A DNA stretch of 7,740 nucleotides from Nitrospirota bacterium (GTDB lineage Bacteria; Nitrospirota; Thermodesulfovibrionia; Thermodesulfovibrionales; JdFR-88). Shown in pieces: positions 1 to 5,810 of this stretch (position 1 is its first letter; the number at the start of each line of letters is the position of its first letter). Location of the stretch: positions 1 to 7,740 of the forward strand of contig JAKAGP010000071.1 in the NCBI GenBank assembly GCA_021825785.1, given 5' to 3'. The position numbers and the translations under genes are program-made. The notes beneath the pieces were generated by a model, which was given only the letters and a program-made list of their open reading frames with translations, had not been told where the DNA came from and did not search any database.

Positions 1-492
1 CCGACCCACGCGGAGACCCGGCAGGCTGGTGTCCACCTCGATGGCCAGACACTCGCGGGTGAAGGTGTCGACCACGTTCAGGGTCCGCAGTGCTCGACCA
101 TCGGCCAGGGCGTCCGAGGTGAAGTCCATGGCCCACTGCTCACCGGGCCGGGTGGGAGCCTGGAGGTCCTTCCTGGGGCAGCCCTTCAGCCGCTTTCGGA
201 TGCGCTTCCGCACGGAAAGCCCTTCCTCCTTGTAGAGCCGGTAGATCCGTTTCACGTTCACGGGGAAGCCCTCCCTCCGCAGGAGCACATGAAGCCGCTG
301 ATAACCGAACCGCTTCCGCTCGGCAGCCAGTTCCAGGAGCCGCCGGCGCAGCTCAACCCAGTCCTTTCGCCGGGACTGATACCGATAGCTGCACCGCTGC
401 ATCCCGATCACCCGGCAGGCCCGCCGTTCGCTCATCTGAAACTGGGTCCGAAGGCCACCCACGGCCTTCCGACGCTCCGGGGGCCTCAGAAT
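1..492 (-). CDS. IS3-family transposase OrfB (DDE integrase-like), C-terminally truncated by window
   Basis: Read from ATT at 492 after a -1 shift, this frame stays open for 164 codons to the window edge. It begins with residues [12 protein letters not shown] and continues with the IS3 OrfB N-terminal pattern: [11 protein letters not shown], then SYRY, then [14 protein letters not shown], then [19 protein letters not shown]. This is followed by the start of the rve catalytic core, WAMDFTSD, carrying the first Asp of the DDE triad, and then [16 protein letters not shown]. The second Asp and the Glu lie beyond position 1. It is normally made as an OrfAB fusion that catalyses copy-out/paste-in transposition through a circular intermediate. 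Family OrfB proteins are about 270-290 aa, so 40-45% is missing here. No internal stop is seen in the visible part, so the element may be active. Confidence 0.88.
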   Translation of the reverse strand, partial: MLRPPERRKAVGGLRTQFQMSERRACRVIGMQRCSYRYQSRRKDWVELRRRLLELAAERKRFGYQRLHVLLRREGFPVNVKRIYRLYKEEGLSVRKRIRKRLKGCPRKDLQAPTRPGEQWAMDFTSDALADGRALRTLNVVDTFTRECLAIEVDTSLPGLRVGR

Positions 493-779
493 TTTTTTCC
501 GAGCAGGTACCTCAGGCCCTGGTTGTCCAGCGAGAGCTCCCCCACAAGCTGCTTCAGCTTTCGGTTCTCCTCCTCCAGCCCCTTCAGCCGCTTTGCGTCG
601 GCCACGTCCATCCCGCCGAACTTGGCCTTCCACCGGTAGAAGGTCTGCTCGCTGACTCCAAGCTTTCGGCAGATCTGGGCTGTGGTCCTTCCGGCCTCGT
701 GCTCTTTCAAGGCCAAGATGATCTGCTCCTCGGTGTATCTGCTCTTTCTTAAGGGGCCCTCCAAAGGGGGAGGACTCAC
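486..779 (-). CDS. IS3-family transposase OrfA (helix-turn-helix)
   Basis: The 97-aa protein holds the typical OrfA helix-turn-helix: [19 protein letters not shown], then [22 protein letters not shown] at about residues 15-55. A leucine-zipper-like coiled coil follows (about residues 60-90: [20 protein letters not shown]), as in IS3-family OrfA, which binds the terminal repeats and multimerises. It ends with GKKF-stop, directly on the A7 slippery run that feeds OrfB. The start is uncertain. A GTG at 779 gives the longest frame; the first ATG upstream (779-781) is out of frame and closed at once by TGA. The real start could be a few codons downstream, since the conserved part begins near residue 12. 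Confidence 0.88.
   Translation of the reverse strand: MSPPPLEGPLRKSRYTEEQIILALKEHEAGRTTAQICRKLGVSEQTFYRWKAKFGGMDVADAKRLKGLEEENRKLKQLVGELSLDNQGLRYLLGKKF
492..498 (-). promoter_or_regulatory. A7 slippery site for -1 frameshifting (OrfA to OrfAB)
   Basis: Seven consecutive A residues on the minus strand sit in the last codons of OrfA (GGA AAA AAA TTC TGA). Slipping back one base gives AAA ATT CTG AGG, which opens the OrfB frame. IS3-family elements make the active OrfAB transposase by exactly this kind of programmed -1 shift at an A-rich run. The position, nine to ten bases before the OrfA stop, fits. I did not identify a clear downstream stimulatory structure. Confidence 0.8.
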
Positions 780-784
780 ATTAT

Positions 785-813
785 CCTTGGTCTAGTTTTC
801 TGGGATGACGTCA
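785..813 (-). repeat. Probable IS terminal inverted repeat (orfA-side end)
   Basis: The minus strand from 813 inwards reads TGACGTCATCCCAG, then AAAACTAGACCAAGG. It starts with the TG typical of IS3-family ends and lies about 34 bp upstream of the OrfA start. The partner repeat is outside the window, so the call rests on position, the TG terminus and the junction with attC-like sequence at 814. Confidence 0.6.
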
Positions 814-817
814 AGGC
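814..817. repeat. Remnant of an attC R'' core site split by the IS
   Basis: The four bases AGGC directly abut the IS end and are followed by AACTA. All other cassettes end at GTTAGGC followed by cassette DNA, so this fits GTT|AGGC cut by the IS. The next three bases, AAC, match the start of the same cassette at its other end (GTTAGGCAACAA on the minus strand at 1274-1269), a pattern shared by most cassettes here. The rest of this attC should lie to the left of the IS. Confidence 0.6.
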
Positions 818-819
818 AA

Positions 820-1266
820 CTATGGACTATACGGAAGGGCCATTTCAAATGAACCATCAACGCTCTTGAAGCTCACCTTTTGCCAGAATGAGTAGGATTC
901 AATTGTGGCCAGGAGGGTGAAGGTATTGACCTCGGAGGGTCTTAGATTCGAGTCAAGTAGTTTAAAAAAGAACCTGCCTAAACCCTTGTTTTTGTGGGAA
1001 GGCAGAACTGAAAAATTGTTGATTCGCCCTATTCGATTCTGAAGATCAACATGAACGGCTGTTCTTGCGAATATAAGGCCATTCTGAAATATCGAGAAAA
1101 AGCGATGGCCGTGACCCGATGGAAGGTGCTTTAGGAAATTCGGGTTATAGGCCATCGCTGCTCCTGCGATCATTCCACCAACTTCTCCCCAAAATCTAAG
1201 CAACTCAGCATAATTTGTGCTATCAACATCAATTTCAGTAAAGTCGAATGCGGACTCATGAGTCAT
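820..1266 (-). CDS. GNAT-family N-acetyltransferase (cassette gene)
   Basis: The 148-aa protein is about the usual length of a single-domain GNAT acetyltransferase, which moves an acetyl group from acetyl-CoA to an amine. The cofactor-binding motif A is visible at about residues 85-100 as NNFSVLPSHKNKGLGRFFFK: a beta strand, then the R/Q-x-x-G-x-G/A loop (here KNKGLG) and helix. Motif B-like sequence follows (LLATIESYSFWQKVSFKSVDG, where a Y-x-F-W-x-K-x-x-F ending is typical). The substrate cannot be predicted, and resistance activity should not be assumed. ATG at 1266 lies 7 nt after the attC core, so the core AGG is the likely ribosome-binding site. The stop is TAG at 820-822, six bases before the core remnant at 814-817. 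The cassette has lost its adjacent attC to the IS and can no longer be excised in the normal way. Confidence 0.82.
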   Translation of the reverse strand: MTHESAFDFTEIDVDSTNYAELLRFWGEVGGMIAGAAMAYNPNFLKHLPSGHGHRFFSIFQNGLIFARTAVHVDLQNRIGRINNFSVLPSHKNKGLGRFFFKLLDSNLRPSEVNTFTLLATIESYSFWQKVSFKSVDGSFEMALPYSP

Positions 1267-1273
1267 GGTTGTT

Positions 1274-1397
1274 GCCTAACGAAAGAAGCTAACCGGCCCC
1301 GCCTGCACCGAGGCGCTGAGCGGAGCCGAGGAAGCGAAATGTTGAGAGAGATCAGAAGACAATGCAGGCGGGGTCCGAGTTGAGCGGAGGGTTAGGC
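1274..1397 (-). repeat. attC site 1 (GC-rich type, 124 bp)
   Basis: Cores GCCTAAC (1274-1280) and GTTAGGC (1391-1397) flank the stem arms GGCCCCGCCTGC and GCAGGCGGGG. It is the recombination site of the lipoprotein cassette on its right and its other core begins the GNAT cassette. The TAA of the core at 1392-1394 is the lipoprotein stop codon. Confidence 0.94.
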
Positions 1398-1901
1398 ACC
1401 ACTGGCCAGCGGAGAGGAGGAGGTGCGAGCAGATGCAATGAGCCATTTCCCATCTGGTTGCCGTTGCCAATCTAAAAGAAACCAACCTTTTGCCGTGATC
1501 TCTTTCCCTTCGGGAGTGCGGACGTGTTGGATGTATGTTCCGTACTGCCTGACCTGGGATGAGGAGGATTTGGCAGATATTAGTTGCATCTCGTGAGACA
1601 GAACTTTATAGCTGGCGAAAGAGTTGAGAAATGCTTCAATTTTTTCGCGACCGACGATTGGAGCCTGGCCAACGTTCTCCAGTTTGCCGGTTGGAGTAAA
1701 GAGCTGGGCGATTGCTCGCGAATTCTGAGAGCGTACGAGGTCTTCATACCGCAAAAGTGCCGATGCCGCCTCACGCAGGGCGACCTGCTCGGGCTGTGGC
1801 TCGGAGCTGATTTCGGGACGTGTTCCCCCACAGCCAGCCAGAAGGATGGTCGCGATCGGGGCGGTGAAACGAATAGCTCTCGACGACAGCGAAATACTCA
1901 T
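1392..1901 (-). CDS. Putative lipoprotein with NTF2/SnoaL-like (DUF4440-type) domain
   Basis: The 169-aa protein opens with a lipoprotein signal peptide: Arg8/Arg11, a hydrophobic stretch TAPIATILLAG and lipobox LAGC with Cys24 as lipidation site, predicting a membrane-anchored envelope protein. Residues about 40-160 read as one NTF2-like cone fold: an N-terminal helix (VALREAASALLRYEDLVRSQN), the A-x-LFTPTGKLENVGQAPIVGREKIEAFLNSF segment characteristic of SnoaL/DUF4440 proteins, and closing strands (KEITAKGWFLLDWQRQPDGK, then WLIASART). Members are enzymes or small-ligand binders; the ligand is unknown here. ATG at 1901 comes 6 nt after the attC core, whose AGG can serve as Shine-Dalgarno sequence. 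The final Ala codon GCC and the TAA stop are both supplied by the attC 1 core. Confidence 0.8.
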   Translation of the reverse strand: MSISLSSRAIRFTAPIATILLAGCGGTRPEISSEPQPEQVALREAASALLRYEDLVRSQNSRAIAQLFTPTGKLENVGQAPIVGREKIEAFLNSFASYKVLSHEMQLISAKSSSSQVRQYGTYIQHVRTPEGKEITAKGWFLLDWQRQPDGKWLIASARTSSSPLASGA

Positions 1902-1907
1902 TGTGGC

Positions 1908-2031
1908 GCCTAACGAATGAAGCTAACCGGCCCCGCCTGCACCGAGGCGCTGAGCGGAGTCGAGGAAGACGGATGAAGAGAAAGAGCGGGAGACAATGCA
2001 GGCGGGGTCCGAGTTGAGCGAGGGGTTAGGC
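1908..2031 (-). repeat. attC site 2 (GC-rich type, 124 bp)
   Basis: Cores GCCTAAC (1908-1914) and GTTAGGC (2025-2031) with stem arms GGCCCCGCCTGC / GCAGGCGGGG. It differs from site 1 in GAATGAAGC after the first core and in the loop (GTCGAGGAAGACGG). It belongs to the membrane-protein cassette 2026-2454 and supplies that gene's stop. Confidence 0.94.
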
Positions 2032-2454
2032 GGGCGGGCCAGGAAGTTCGGGGTTGGCGGAATTCAGTTTGACACTATAGGCAAGATTCAAAATGAGTGC
2101 GAATGCACAAAATCCAAGAAAAGCTTTCGATACACCATGATCGAAATGCCATAAGTACGCTGAAAATCCTGTAATGAACGCGAACTTACCAATAGCCAGC
2201 GAACAATCGAAAAAGATAATAGAGAGCGGGAATTTTCTATACCGAGGTTTAGCAATCAAATCTGCCATCATGGCCATGGCGATCAATAGTGGAATAGCAG
2301 CCGCAAGTGAGTACTCGGAAATCTTAAGGGGAATATCTCTGTTTGTGATATCAAGGATCTTCACTAGAAGTGCAAATGAGGCTCCAGCAAGCCCGTACAT
2401 GGCTACTTTGAAGGAAATGAATTCACTCTTATCTGCTGGAATCGGAATCAGCAT
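2026..2454 (-). CDS. Small four-helix membrane protein, unknown function
   Basis: A 142-aa hydrophobic protein with four predicted transmembrane segments at about residues 17-34, 47-67, 77-104 and 108-128, joined by short basic or polar loops (KPRYRK at about 69-74 before helix 3 suggests that loop is cytoplasmic). I recognise no family. A longer reading from TTG at 2469 exists, but ATG at 2454 is preferred because TTGGAGGA ends 7 nt before it. The leader from the attC core to the start is about 52 nt, so this cassette has its own ribosome-binding site and room for a promoter, though none is convincing. The last codon GCC (Ala) and TAA stop are attC bases. It is followed upstream by two further small membrane-protein cassettes. 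Confidence 0.78.
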   Translation of the reverse strand: MLIPIPADKSEFISFKVAMYGLAGASFALLVKILDITNRDIPLKISEYSLAAAIPLLIAMAMMADLIAKPRYRKFPLSIIFFDCSLAIGKFAFITGFSAYLWHFDHGVSKAFLGFCAFALILNLAYSVKLNSANPELPGPPA

Positions 2455-2461
2455 TCGCCAT

Positions 2462-2467
2462 TCCTCC
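2462..2467 (-). promoter_or_regulatory. Shine-Dalgarno GGAGGA deciding the 2454 start
   Basis: GGAGGA on the minus strand lies 7 nt before ATG at 2454. It argues against the longer TTG reading at 2469, which would begin on this motif itself. Confidence 0.72.
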
Positions 2468-2506
2468 AATTACTTCATCGGGTGAGTTAGATCAGTTTGT
2501 GACGAC

Positions 2507-2630
2507 GCCTAACGAAAGAAGCTAACCGGCCCCGCCTGCATCGAGGCGCTGAACGAAGCCGAGGAAGCGGGATGTTGAGAGAGAGCGAAAGGCAAAGCAG
2601 GCGGAGTCCGAGTTGAGCGAGAGGTTAGGC
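2507..2630 (-). repeat. attC site 3 (GC-rich type, 124 bp)
   Basis: Cores GCCTAAC (2507-2513) and GTTAGGC (2624-2630). The left arm is GGCCCCGCCTGC but the right arm reads GCAGGCGGAG, giving one mismatch in the stem. It is the site of the 2649-2990 cassette, whose stop lies 18 bp inside it rather than in the core. Confidence 0.93.
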
Positions 2631-2648
2631 GTTGCTGGAAGGCGTTCG

Positions 2649-2990
2649 TTAATGACTCATAAGCTCGCCGATCGTCCAATACAAAACAAAGGACCCGATG
2701 ATGATACTAAGTATAATCAAAATGGAGCGCTCACGTTTAAACACTAGGGCTATCACACCAAGGATGGCACCGGTAATCCCTGCCGCTGCCGTGCTCAGAA
2801 TTAGAATGGCTTGCGGCAGATCTGAAAAAAAAGTCTGACGAGGTCTTGATGTGTTATTTACGTAAAGTTGCCAAGCTGTGAATAGAACGAAAAATGCGAC
2901 GGCTAGCCACATTGACCCCTTACCCACCTTGGTCCGAGGCATACCGATGAAGCTTAGGTTCTTATCGTAACCAGCTTGATGATTGTTCAT
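2649..2990 (-). CDS. Small three-helix membrane protein, unknown function
   Basis: A 113-aa protein with a polar N-terminus (about residues 1-26, including KVGKG) and three hydrophobic segments at about 27-44, 57-84 and 88-108. The loop KRERS between helices 2 and 3 is positive, predicting a cytoplasmic location. No family is recognised. The open frame extends to a TTG at 3053 in the attC margin, but ATG at 2990 is preferred because AGAGGTGA sits just upstream and the protein then starts with a normal polar segment. The leader is about 64 nt and contains the 10-bp palindrome AATTCGAATT (3005-3014), which is too short to call an operator. The stop TAA lies 18 bp before the attC, so this is one of the cassettes that does not use the attC stop. 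Confidence 0.75.
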   Translation of the reverse strand: MNNHQAGYDKNLSFIGMPRTKVGKGSMWLAVAFFVLFTAWQLYVNNTSRPRQTFFSDLPQAILILSTAAAGITGAILGVIALVFKRERSILIILSIIIGSFVLYWTIGELMSH

Positions 2991-2994
2991 GCTG

Positions 2995-3002
2995 TCACCT
3001 CT
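2995..3002 (-). promoter_or_regulatory. Shine-Dalgarno AGAGGTGA deciding the 2990 start
   Basis: AGAGGTGA on the minus strand ends 4 nt before ATG at 2990, with GAGG 7 nt away. It selects the 113-aa product over a longer reading starting in the attC margin. Confidence 0.68.
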
Positions 3003-3054
3003 GAAATTCGAATTGATACGATTCAACCAAAGGACCACACATGGGAGGCACAAC

Positions 3055-3180
3055 GCCTAACGAAGGAAGCTAACCGGTCAAACCTGCAACCGAAAAGCTA
3101 AACAGAGACGAGAAAGACATGAACAAGAGAGAGGAATGCAGACCGTGTAGGTTGGGTTCGAGTTCAACGAAGGGTTAGGC
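3055..3180 (-). repeat. attC site 4 (AT-richer type, 126 bp)
   Basis: Cores GCCTAAC (3055-3061) and GTTAGGC (3174-3180). The stem is of a second type, AACCTGCA paired with TGTAGGTT (one G-T pair), in place of CCCCGCCTGC/GCAGGCGGGG, and the loop reads GAAAAGCTAAACAGAGACG. It is related to sites 6 and 7 and is the site of the 3175-3615 cassette. Confidence 0.92.
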
Positions 3181-3615
3181 CCGCTCGCTTCGCTTGGGAA
3201 ACAAGGTTGTTGTAATTATCACAAATAGCGCGGCGATGAAACCAGTAATGGCGCAAAAATTGAGGAGTAGGCTTGTGTTGTGCATTGCCATTCCGTGTGA
3301 ACGAAATGCTCGTGCGGCATCGATTAAGGCATAAGAAAAGACGAAAATAAGAATGGAGATAAGATACAGAAATGATGTAAAAATGCGAGTGCGCCCAGCA
3401 GTTCGATAGCCAATGAGTCCAAGTGCCACGGCAGCTGATAGGTTGAAAATCGCATTCACCCAGAAAGCCGGAACAGCCCTCTCTGGCGTAGCTAATGGGA
3501 AGGTGTCGGCCTTCACCGTTGGTATGACACCAAAGACCACCACGCACGCCACCACTATGAGGAAGGCAGCAGAGACAAGAAGAGAGCTTCTACAGAACTT
3601 GAGGCTGATGTGCAT
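3175..3615 (-). CDS. Small four-helix membrane protein, unknown function
   Basis: A 146-aa protein with hydrophobic segments at about residues 11-31, 50-70, 78-98 and 114-138. A periplasmic-looking loop of about 18 residues follows helix 1 (TVKADTFPLATPERA), a basic short turn lies between helices 2 and 3 (RTAGRTR), and the tail is basic (FPKRSERA). The topology suggests both termini in the cytoplasm. No family is recognised. ATG at 3615 is chosen over TTG at 3627 because GGAGG (3621-3625) lies 5 nt upstream. The last residue (Ala, GCC) and TAA stop come from the attC 4 core. Two neighbouring cassettes also encode membrane proteins of similar size but without clear sequence similarity by eye. 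Confidence 0.78.
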   Translation of the reverse strand: MHISLKFCRSSLLVSAAFLIVVACVVVFGVIPTVKADTFPLATPERAVPAFWVNAIFNLSAAVALGLIGYRTAGRTRIFTSFLYLISILIFVFSYALIDAARAFRSHGMAMHNTSLLLNFCAITGFIAALFVIITTTLFPKRSERA

Positions 3616-3620
3616 GACTG

Positions 3621-3625
3621 CCTCC
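3621..3625 (-). promoter_or_regulatory. Shine-Dalgarno GGAGG deciding the 3615 start
   Basis: GGAGG on the minus strand lies 5 nt before ATG at 3615 and only 7 nt inside the attC core. It excludes the TTG at 3627 as start. Confidence 0.75.
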
Positions 3626-3631
3626 AAATGG

Positions 3632-3755
3632 GCCTAACGAAAGAAGCTAACCGGCCCCGCCTGCACCGAGGCGATGAGCGGAGCCGAGGAAGCCGGAAGT
3701 TGAGAGAGAGCGGAAGACAATGCAGGCGGGGTCCGAGTTGAGCGAGGGGTTAGGA
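3632..3755 (-). repeat. attC site 5 (GC-rich type, 124 bp, variant core)
   Basis: Cores GCCTAAC (3632-3638) and GTTAGGA (3749-3755). The two cores mismatch at the outermost base in the linear array. The GTTAGGA form matches the other end of the same cassette (4530-4536, TCCTAAC). Stem arms are the common GGCCCCGCCTGC / GCAGGCGGGG around a 57-nt purine-rich loop (3665-3721). Confidence 0.94.
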
Positions 3756-4520
3756 ATCAGGGTGGAGATCTCCTATTGGGATCTTTTGAAGTGCCACTAA
3801 AAATGATGATAGTAGCTGAGAAACGAATAGTTGGTGTTCTTTATGTGGTTTAATAAGTAAATATCCGTACAATAGAGAAATGACGTGATTTTTCCACTGC
3901 TCTATGGCTCCCGGTGGAATTTCCTTGATTATTGGAATGCCCATTTCGTCAGCATAAAGCAGCTTATTTCTGAAATTAGCGAGTCGATCAATGTGGGATT
4001 TGAAGTCCTTTTCTTCATGCCTCGAGGCCAACTCGGCGAGATATGGGGAAAACGAACGTACCTTTTCATCTGTTGTGGCAAGGAATCCTAAGGGTGGTTG
4101 GGGCCTTGCCTTAAGATCAGGCCAATGAATCGAATTTTTTATGGCTAACCCGAGCAAAGGCTTTGGCTCATTTTTATTAATTTCAAGAATAAATTCAAAA
4201 TGATACTCTCTTTGAAGTTCAGCCGGCATATTGGCCACAGCCTTTAGAAAGGCAGTAACTGCATTTTTTTGGGAATGACTTCGAGGGTTCAGGTTTTCGG
4301 ACTCAGGATAATGGAGCTCTTTTAATGAGTACATCAAACCTGAAGCTGCTTCTTCCTCGGCGGTAATTGCTCTGAACGCTGCCATTTCAAGATCAAAATC
4401 GAGCAGCCGGTGTGCTTTCTCTAAATGTTGGAGGGCTGACCTGAAGCAATTTCTGGATCGAGATTTAGGCATGCTATCAAGAATCTTGATCGCCTCTTTC
4501 TCGAAATCCGTGAAGTCCAT
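3750..4520 (-). CDS. Cassette protein of unknown function, 256 aa (HEPN-like features, tentative)
   Basis: The largest cassette gene, encoding a mostly helical soluble protein with no signal peptide or membrane segment. The N-terminal third (about residues 25-70: ALQHLEKAHRLLDFDLEMAA, then FRAITAEEEAASGLMYSL) looks like a helical pair rich in Glu that I recall from other hypothetical proteins but cannot name. Around residues 180-195 the segment LANFRNKLLYADEMG contains an Arg-Asn followed by a Tyr where a HEPN ribonuclease motif (R-x4-6-H) would need His. A HEPN relation is therefore only a suggestion, and the catalytic His is not seen. ATG at 4520 lies 9 nt after the core GTTAGGA, whose AGGA can act as Shine-Dalgarno sequence. 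The last codon TCC (Ser) and TAA come from the variant attC core. Confidence 0.75.
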   Translation of the reverse strand: MDFTDFEKEAIKILDSMPKSRSRNCFRSALQHLEKAHRLLDFDLEMAAFRAITAEEEAASGLMYSLKELHYPESENLNPRSHSQKNAVTAFLKAVANMPAELQREYHFEFILEINKNEPKPLLGLAIKNSIHWPDLKARPQPPLGFLATTDEKVRSFSPYLAELASRHEEKDFKSHIDRLANFRNKLLYADEMGIPIIKEIPPGAIEQWKNHVISLLYGYLLIKPHKEHQLFVSQLLSSFLVALQKIPIGDLHPDS

Positions 4521-4529
4521 TGTTCTGAT

Positions 4530-4653
4530 TCCTAACGGAAAAAGCTAAGCGGCCCAACCTGCGACCGAGAACTGAGCGAAGTTATGAAAGACGAATGAAA
4601 AGAGAGGAAACCAGGTCGTGCAGGTTGGGTCCGACTTGAGCGAAGGGTTAGGC
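4530..4653 (-). repeat. attC site 6 (AT-richer type, 124 bp, variant core)
   Basis: Cores TCCTAAC (4530-4536) and GTTAGGC (4647-4653). Stem arms CCCAACCTGC and GCAGGTTGGG pair perfectly. The inner part begins GGAAAAAGCTAAGC instead of GAAAGAAGCTAACC. It is the site of the 4648-5154 cassette. Confidence 0.92.
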
Positions 4654-5154
4654 GCTGATACCGGCCTGCTCGTTTTCGCGACTGAACATAAGCGAGGAAA
4701 GGAACGAGGAAATAATGGTACATGGGAGTAGCAATACGCTAACAGCAGTGCCAAAAAATGGTAGCCCCTTGAAAAACCCTAGCACCATGCGAGTTCTAGA
4801 AATACTTCCTGGTTTGGAACCTAGGACTTCTGCTTTGAACAAGAATAGGAATAACCAAAGTGTCGCGATGAAGGCCCAGAGGCAACCCGCAAGGACCTGG
4901 AACTTAATGGACCGCCCAAACCCAAGTGAAGATATCTTCGGAGACAAATAGAACCCAAGTAAGCCAGCCGGAAATAAATTCGGAAGAAGAATCAGCGCAT
5001 AGTCTTGCAGTGTATTCCGAAAAATGATTTGATTTTGGATGGCCGAAAGCTGCGAGTAGGCAATCAGAGAAGCGAAGACAAGCCAGATACCGAGAAATAT
5101 CAATACAACCTTGGCCCGACCGTGGCTCTCTATTGTTGGCATTGGTGGCTCCAT
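4648..5154 (-). CDS. Small four-helix membrane protein, unknown function
   Basis: A 168-aa protein with hydrophobic segments at about residues 15-36, 50-70, 85-107 and 128-155. It has a polar N-terminus (PTIESHGRAK) and an acidic tail (SRENEQAGISA). No family is recognised. Two ATG codons are possible: 5154, eight nt after the attC core as in several other cassettes, and 5142, which has GGAG six nt upstream. I list the first, but the shorter 164-aa product is nearly as likely. The frame is open back through the attC to a TTG at 5190, which is only attC sequence read as protein. The last codon GCC and TAA stop are from attC 6. Confidence 0.76.
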   Translation of the reverse strand: MEPPMPTIESHGRAKVVLIFLGIWLVFASLIAYSQLSAIQNQIIFRNTLQDYALILLPNLFPAGLLGFYLSPKISSLGFGRSIKFQVLAGCLWAFIATLWLFLFLFKAEVLGSKPGSISRTRMVLGFFKGLPFFGTAVSVLLLPCTIISSFLSSLMFSRENEQAGISA

Positions 5155-5162
5155 TGTGAAGC

Positions 5163-5288
5163 ACCTAACGAAAGAAGCTAAGCGGCCCAACCTGCAACCG
5201 AAAAGCTAAACAGAGACGAGAAAGACGGGAGCAAGAGAGAGCATAGCAGGCCGTGCAGGTTGGGTCCGACTTGAGCGGAGGGTTAGGC
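5163..5288 (-). repeat. attC site 7 (AT-richer type, 126 bp, variant core)
   Basis: Cores ACCTAAC (5163-5169) and GTTAGGC (5282-5288). Stem arms CCCAACCTGC and GCAGGTTGGG, with GAAAAGCTAAACAGAGACG in the loop as in site 4. It belongs to the 5302-5799 cassette. Confidence 0.92.
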
Positions 5289-5301
5289 GGATTATGACTG
5301 G

Positions 5302-5799
5302 CTAGATATTTGAAAACAACTCATCGAGAAATTTCTTATGCTCGTCAGGAGAAAGGCGTGGAATAACTCCAATTGCGGTGCCATTCTCTGTACGCCAGTT
5401 CACCTTGCCGGTTAGGACGAGGGTGCACCGAGTTCCCTGGCTTTCTTGGGACAACCGAATCGTTCCAATCAAGATTGCCGAATCGTAGCCATATCCTTTG
5501 TGAACCTTTGGTGTTTCAGGCTCCCTCTGGCTACGCTCAAAAGTCACGATTTGGGCAGACGAGTCGGATGCTGTAACAGTACATCCCATCTTTAACAGAC
5601 GATCCAAGACCTGGGAATATAGCTTTTCTGATTTGCCAGGAAATAGTCTATTGTCTTCTTTGTCCAATTGAATTACAGCGTCCGGATCATTCTTCGGCAT
5701 GGCCTGGAATGGTGGCGGTTGACTTGGAAGCAATAACATCGGTAGACAGCCAAGATTAGCGAAAAGGGCCATCGCGATCGCAAGGTTTGAAAATTTCAT
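5302..5799 (-). CDS. Putative exported protein or lipoprotein, unknown function
   Basis: A 165-aa protein with an N-terminal export signal: Lys2, hydrophobic LAIAMALFA, then NLGC with Cys18. The lipobox is weak (Asn at -3, Leu at -2), so it could be a lipoprotein or be cleaved or anchored otherwise. The mature part reads as an alpha/beta domain: a helix SEKLYSQVLDRLLKMGC, strands TVTASDSSAQIVTFE and ILIGTIRLSQ, then RCTLVLTGKVNW, and a C-terminal helix SPDEHKKFLDELFSNI. No family is recognised. ATG at 5799 follows a near-perfect AAGGAGGT. Unlike most cassettes, the start is about 70 nt from the attC core, and this leader holds a hairpin next to the ribosome-binding site. The stop TAG lies 13 bp before attC 7. 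Confidence 0.77.
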   Translation of the reverse strand: MKFSNLAIAMALFANLGCLPMLLLPSQPPPFQAMPKNDPDAVIQLDKEDNRLFPGKSEKLYSQVLDRLLKMGCTVTASDSSAQIVTFERSQREPETPKVHKGYGYDSAILIGTIRLSQESQGTRCTLVLTGKVNWRTENGTAIGVIPRLSPDEHKKFLDELFSNI

Positions 5800-5802
5800 A
5801 GG

Positions 5803-5810
5803 ACCTCCTT
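5803..5810 (-). promoter_or_regulatory. Strong Shine-Dalgarno AAGGAGGT of the 5799 gene
   Basis: AAGGAGGT on the minus strand lies 3 nt before ATG at 5799. It is the best ribosome-binding site in the window and begins immediately after the 3' arm of the leader hairpin, so the structure could affect its access. Confidence 0.78.

Larger units (their letters stand above)
1..813 (-). mobile_element. IS3-family insertion sequence, partial (one end outside window)
   Basis: An IS3-type element reads leftwards: a helix-turn-helix OrfA (486-779), a run of seven A residues at 492-498 (minus strand) allowing a -1 shift, and an OrfB integrase-like transposase that runs off the left edge. OrfA resembles the IS407-type group, which I infer from memory of the family. 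The right terminus is placed at 813 because the minus strand there begins with TG (TGACGTCATCCCAG), the usual IS3 end, and because the next four bases match the end of an attC core. The element is visibly GC-rich compared with the cassette genes, consistent with a separate origin. The other terminus and the target duplication are outside the window, so completeness and exact subgroup cannot be judged. Confidence 0.9.

Noticed and set aside
289..639. Plus-strand ORF of 116 aa, Pro- and Ser-rich
   Set aside because: It is antisense to OrfA/OrfB in GC-rich DNA, with composition expected of a shadow frame.
820..1266. Calling the GNAT gene an aminoglycoside resistance cassette
   Set aside because: Only the general acetyl-CoA motif is visible; nothing points to an aminoglycoside acetyltransferase subfamily.
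1276..1485. Minus-strand ORF of 69 aa ending in VQAGPVSFFR
   Set aside because: It is attC site 1 translated in a stop-free frame plus antisense-shifted lipoprotein sequence. The same peptide pattern appears at 4532-4723 and 6869-7063 because the attC sites repeat, not because a protein is conserved.
1584..1913. Plus-strand ORF of 109 aa
   Set aside because: It lies antisense to the lipoprotein gene, crosses the cassette boundary and has no recognisable domain.
2991..3054. Cassette promoter or operator before the 2990 start (TTGAAT and the palindrome AATTCGAATT)
   Set aside because: No correctly spaced -10 box is seen and the palindrome is only 10 bp, so it is not better than chance in AT-rich leader DNA.
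4648..5190. Longer start (TTG at 5190) for the membrane protein
   Set aside because: The added residues are encoded by attC 7 and no ribosome-binding site precedes that codon.
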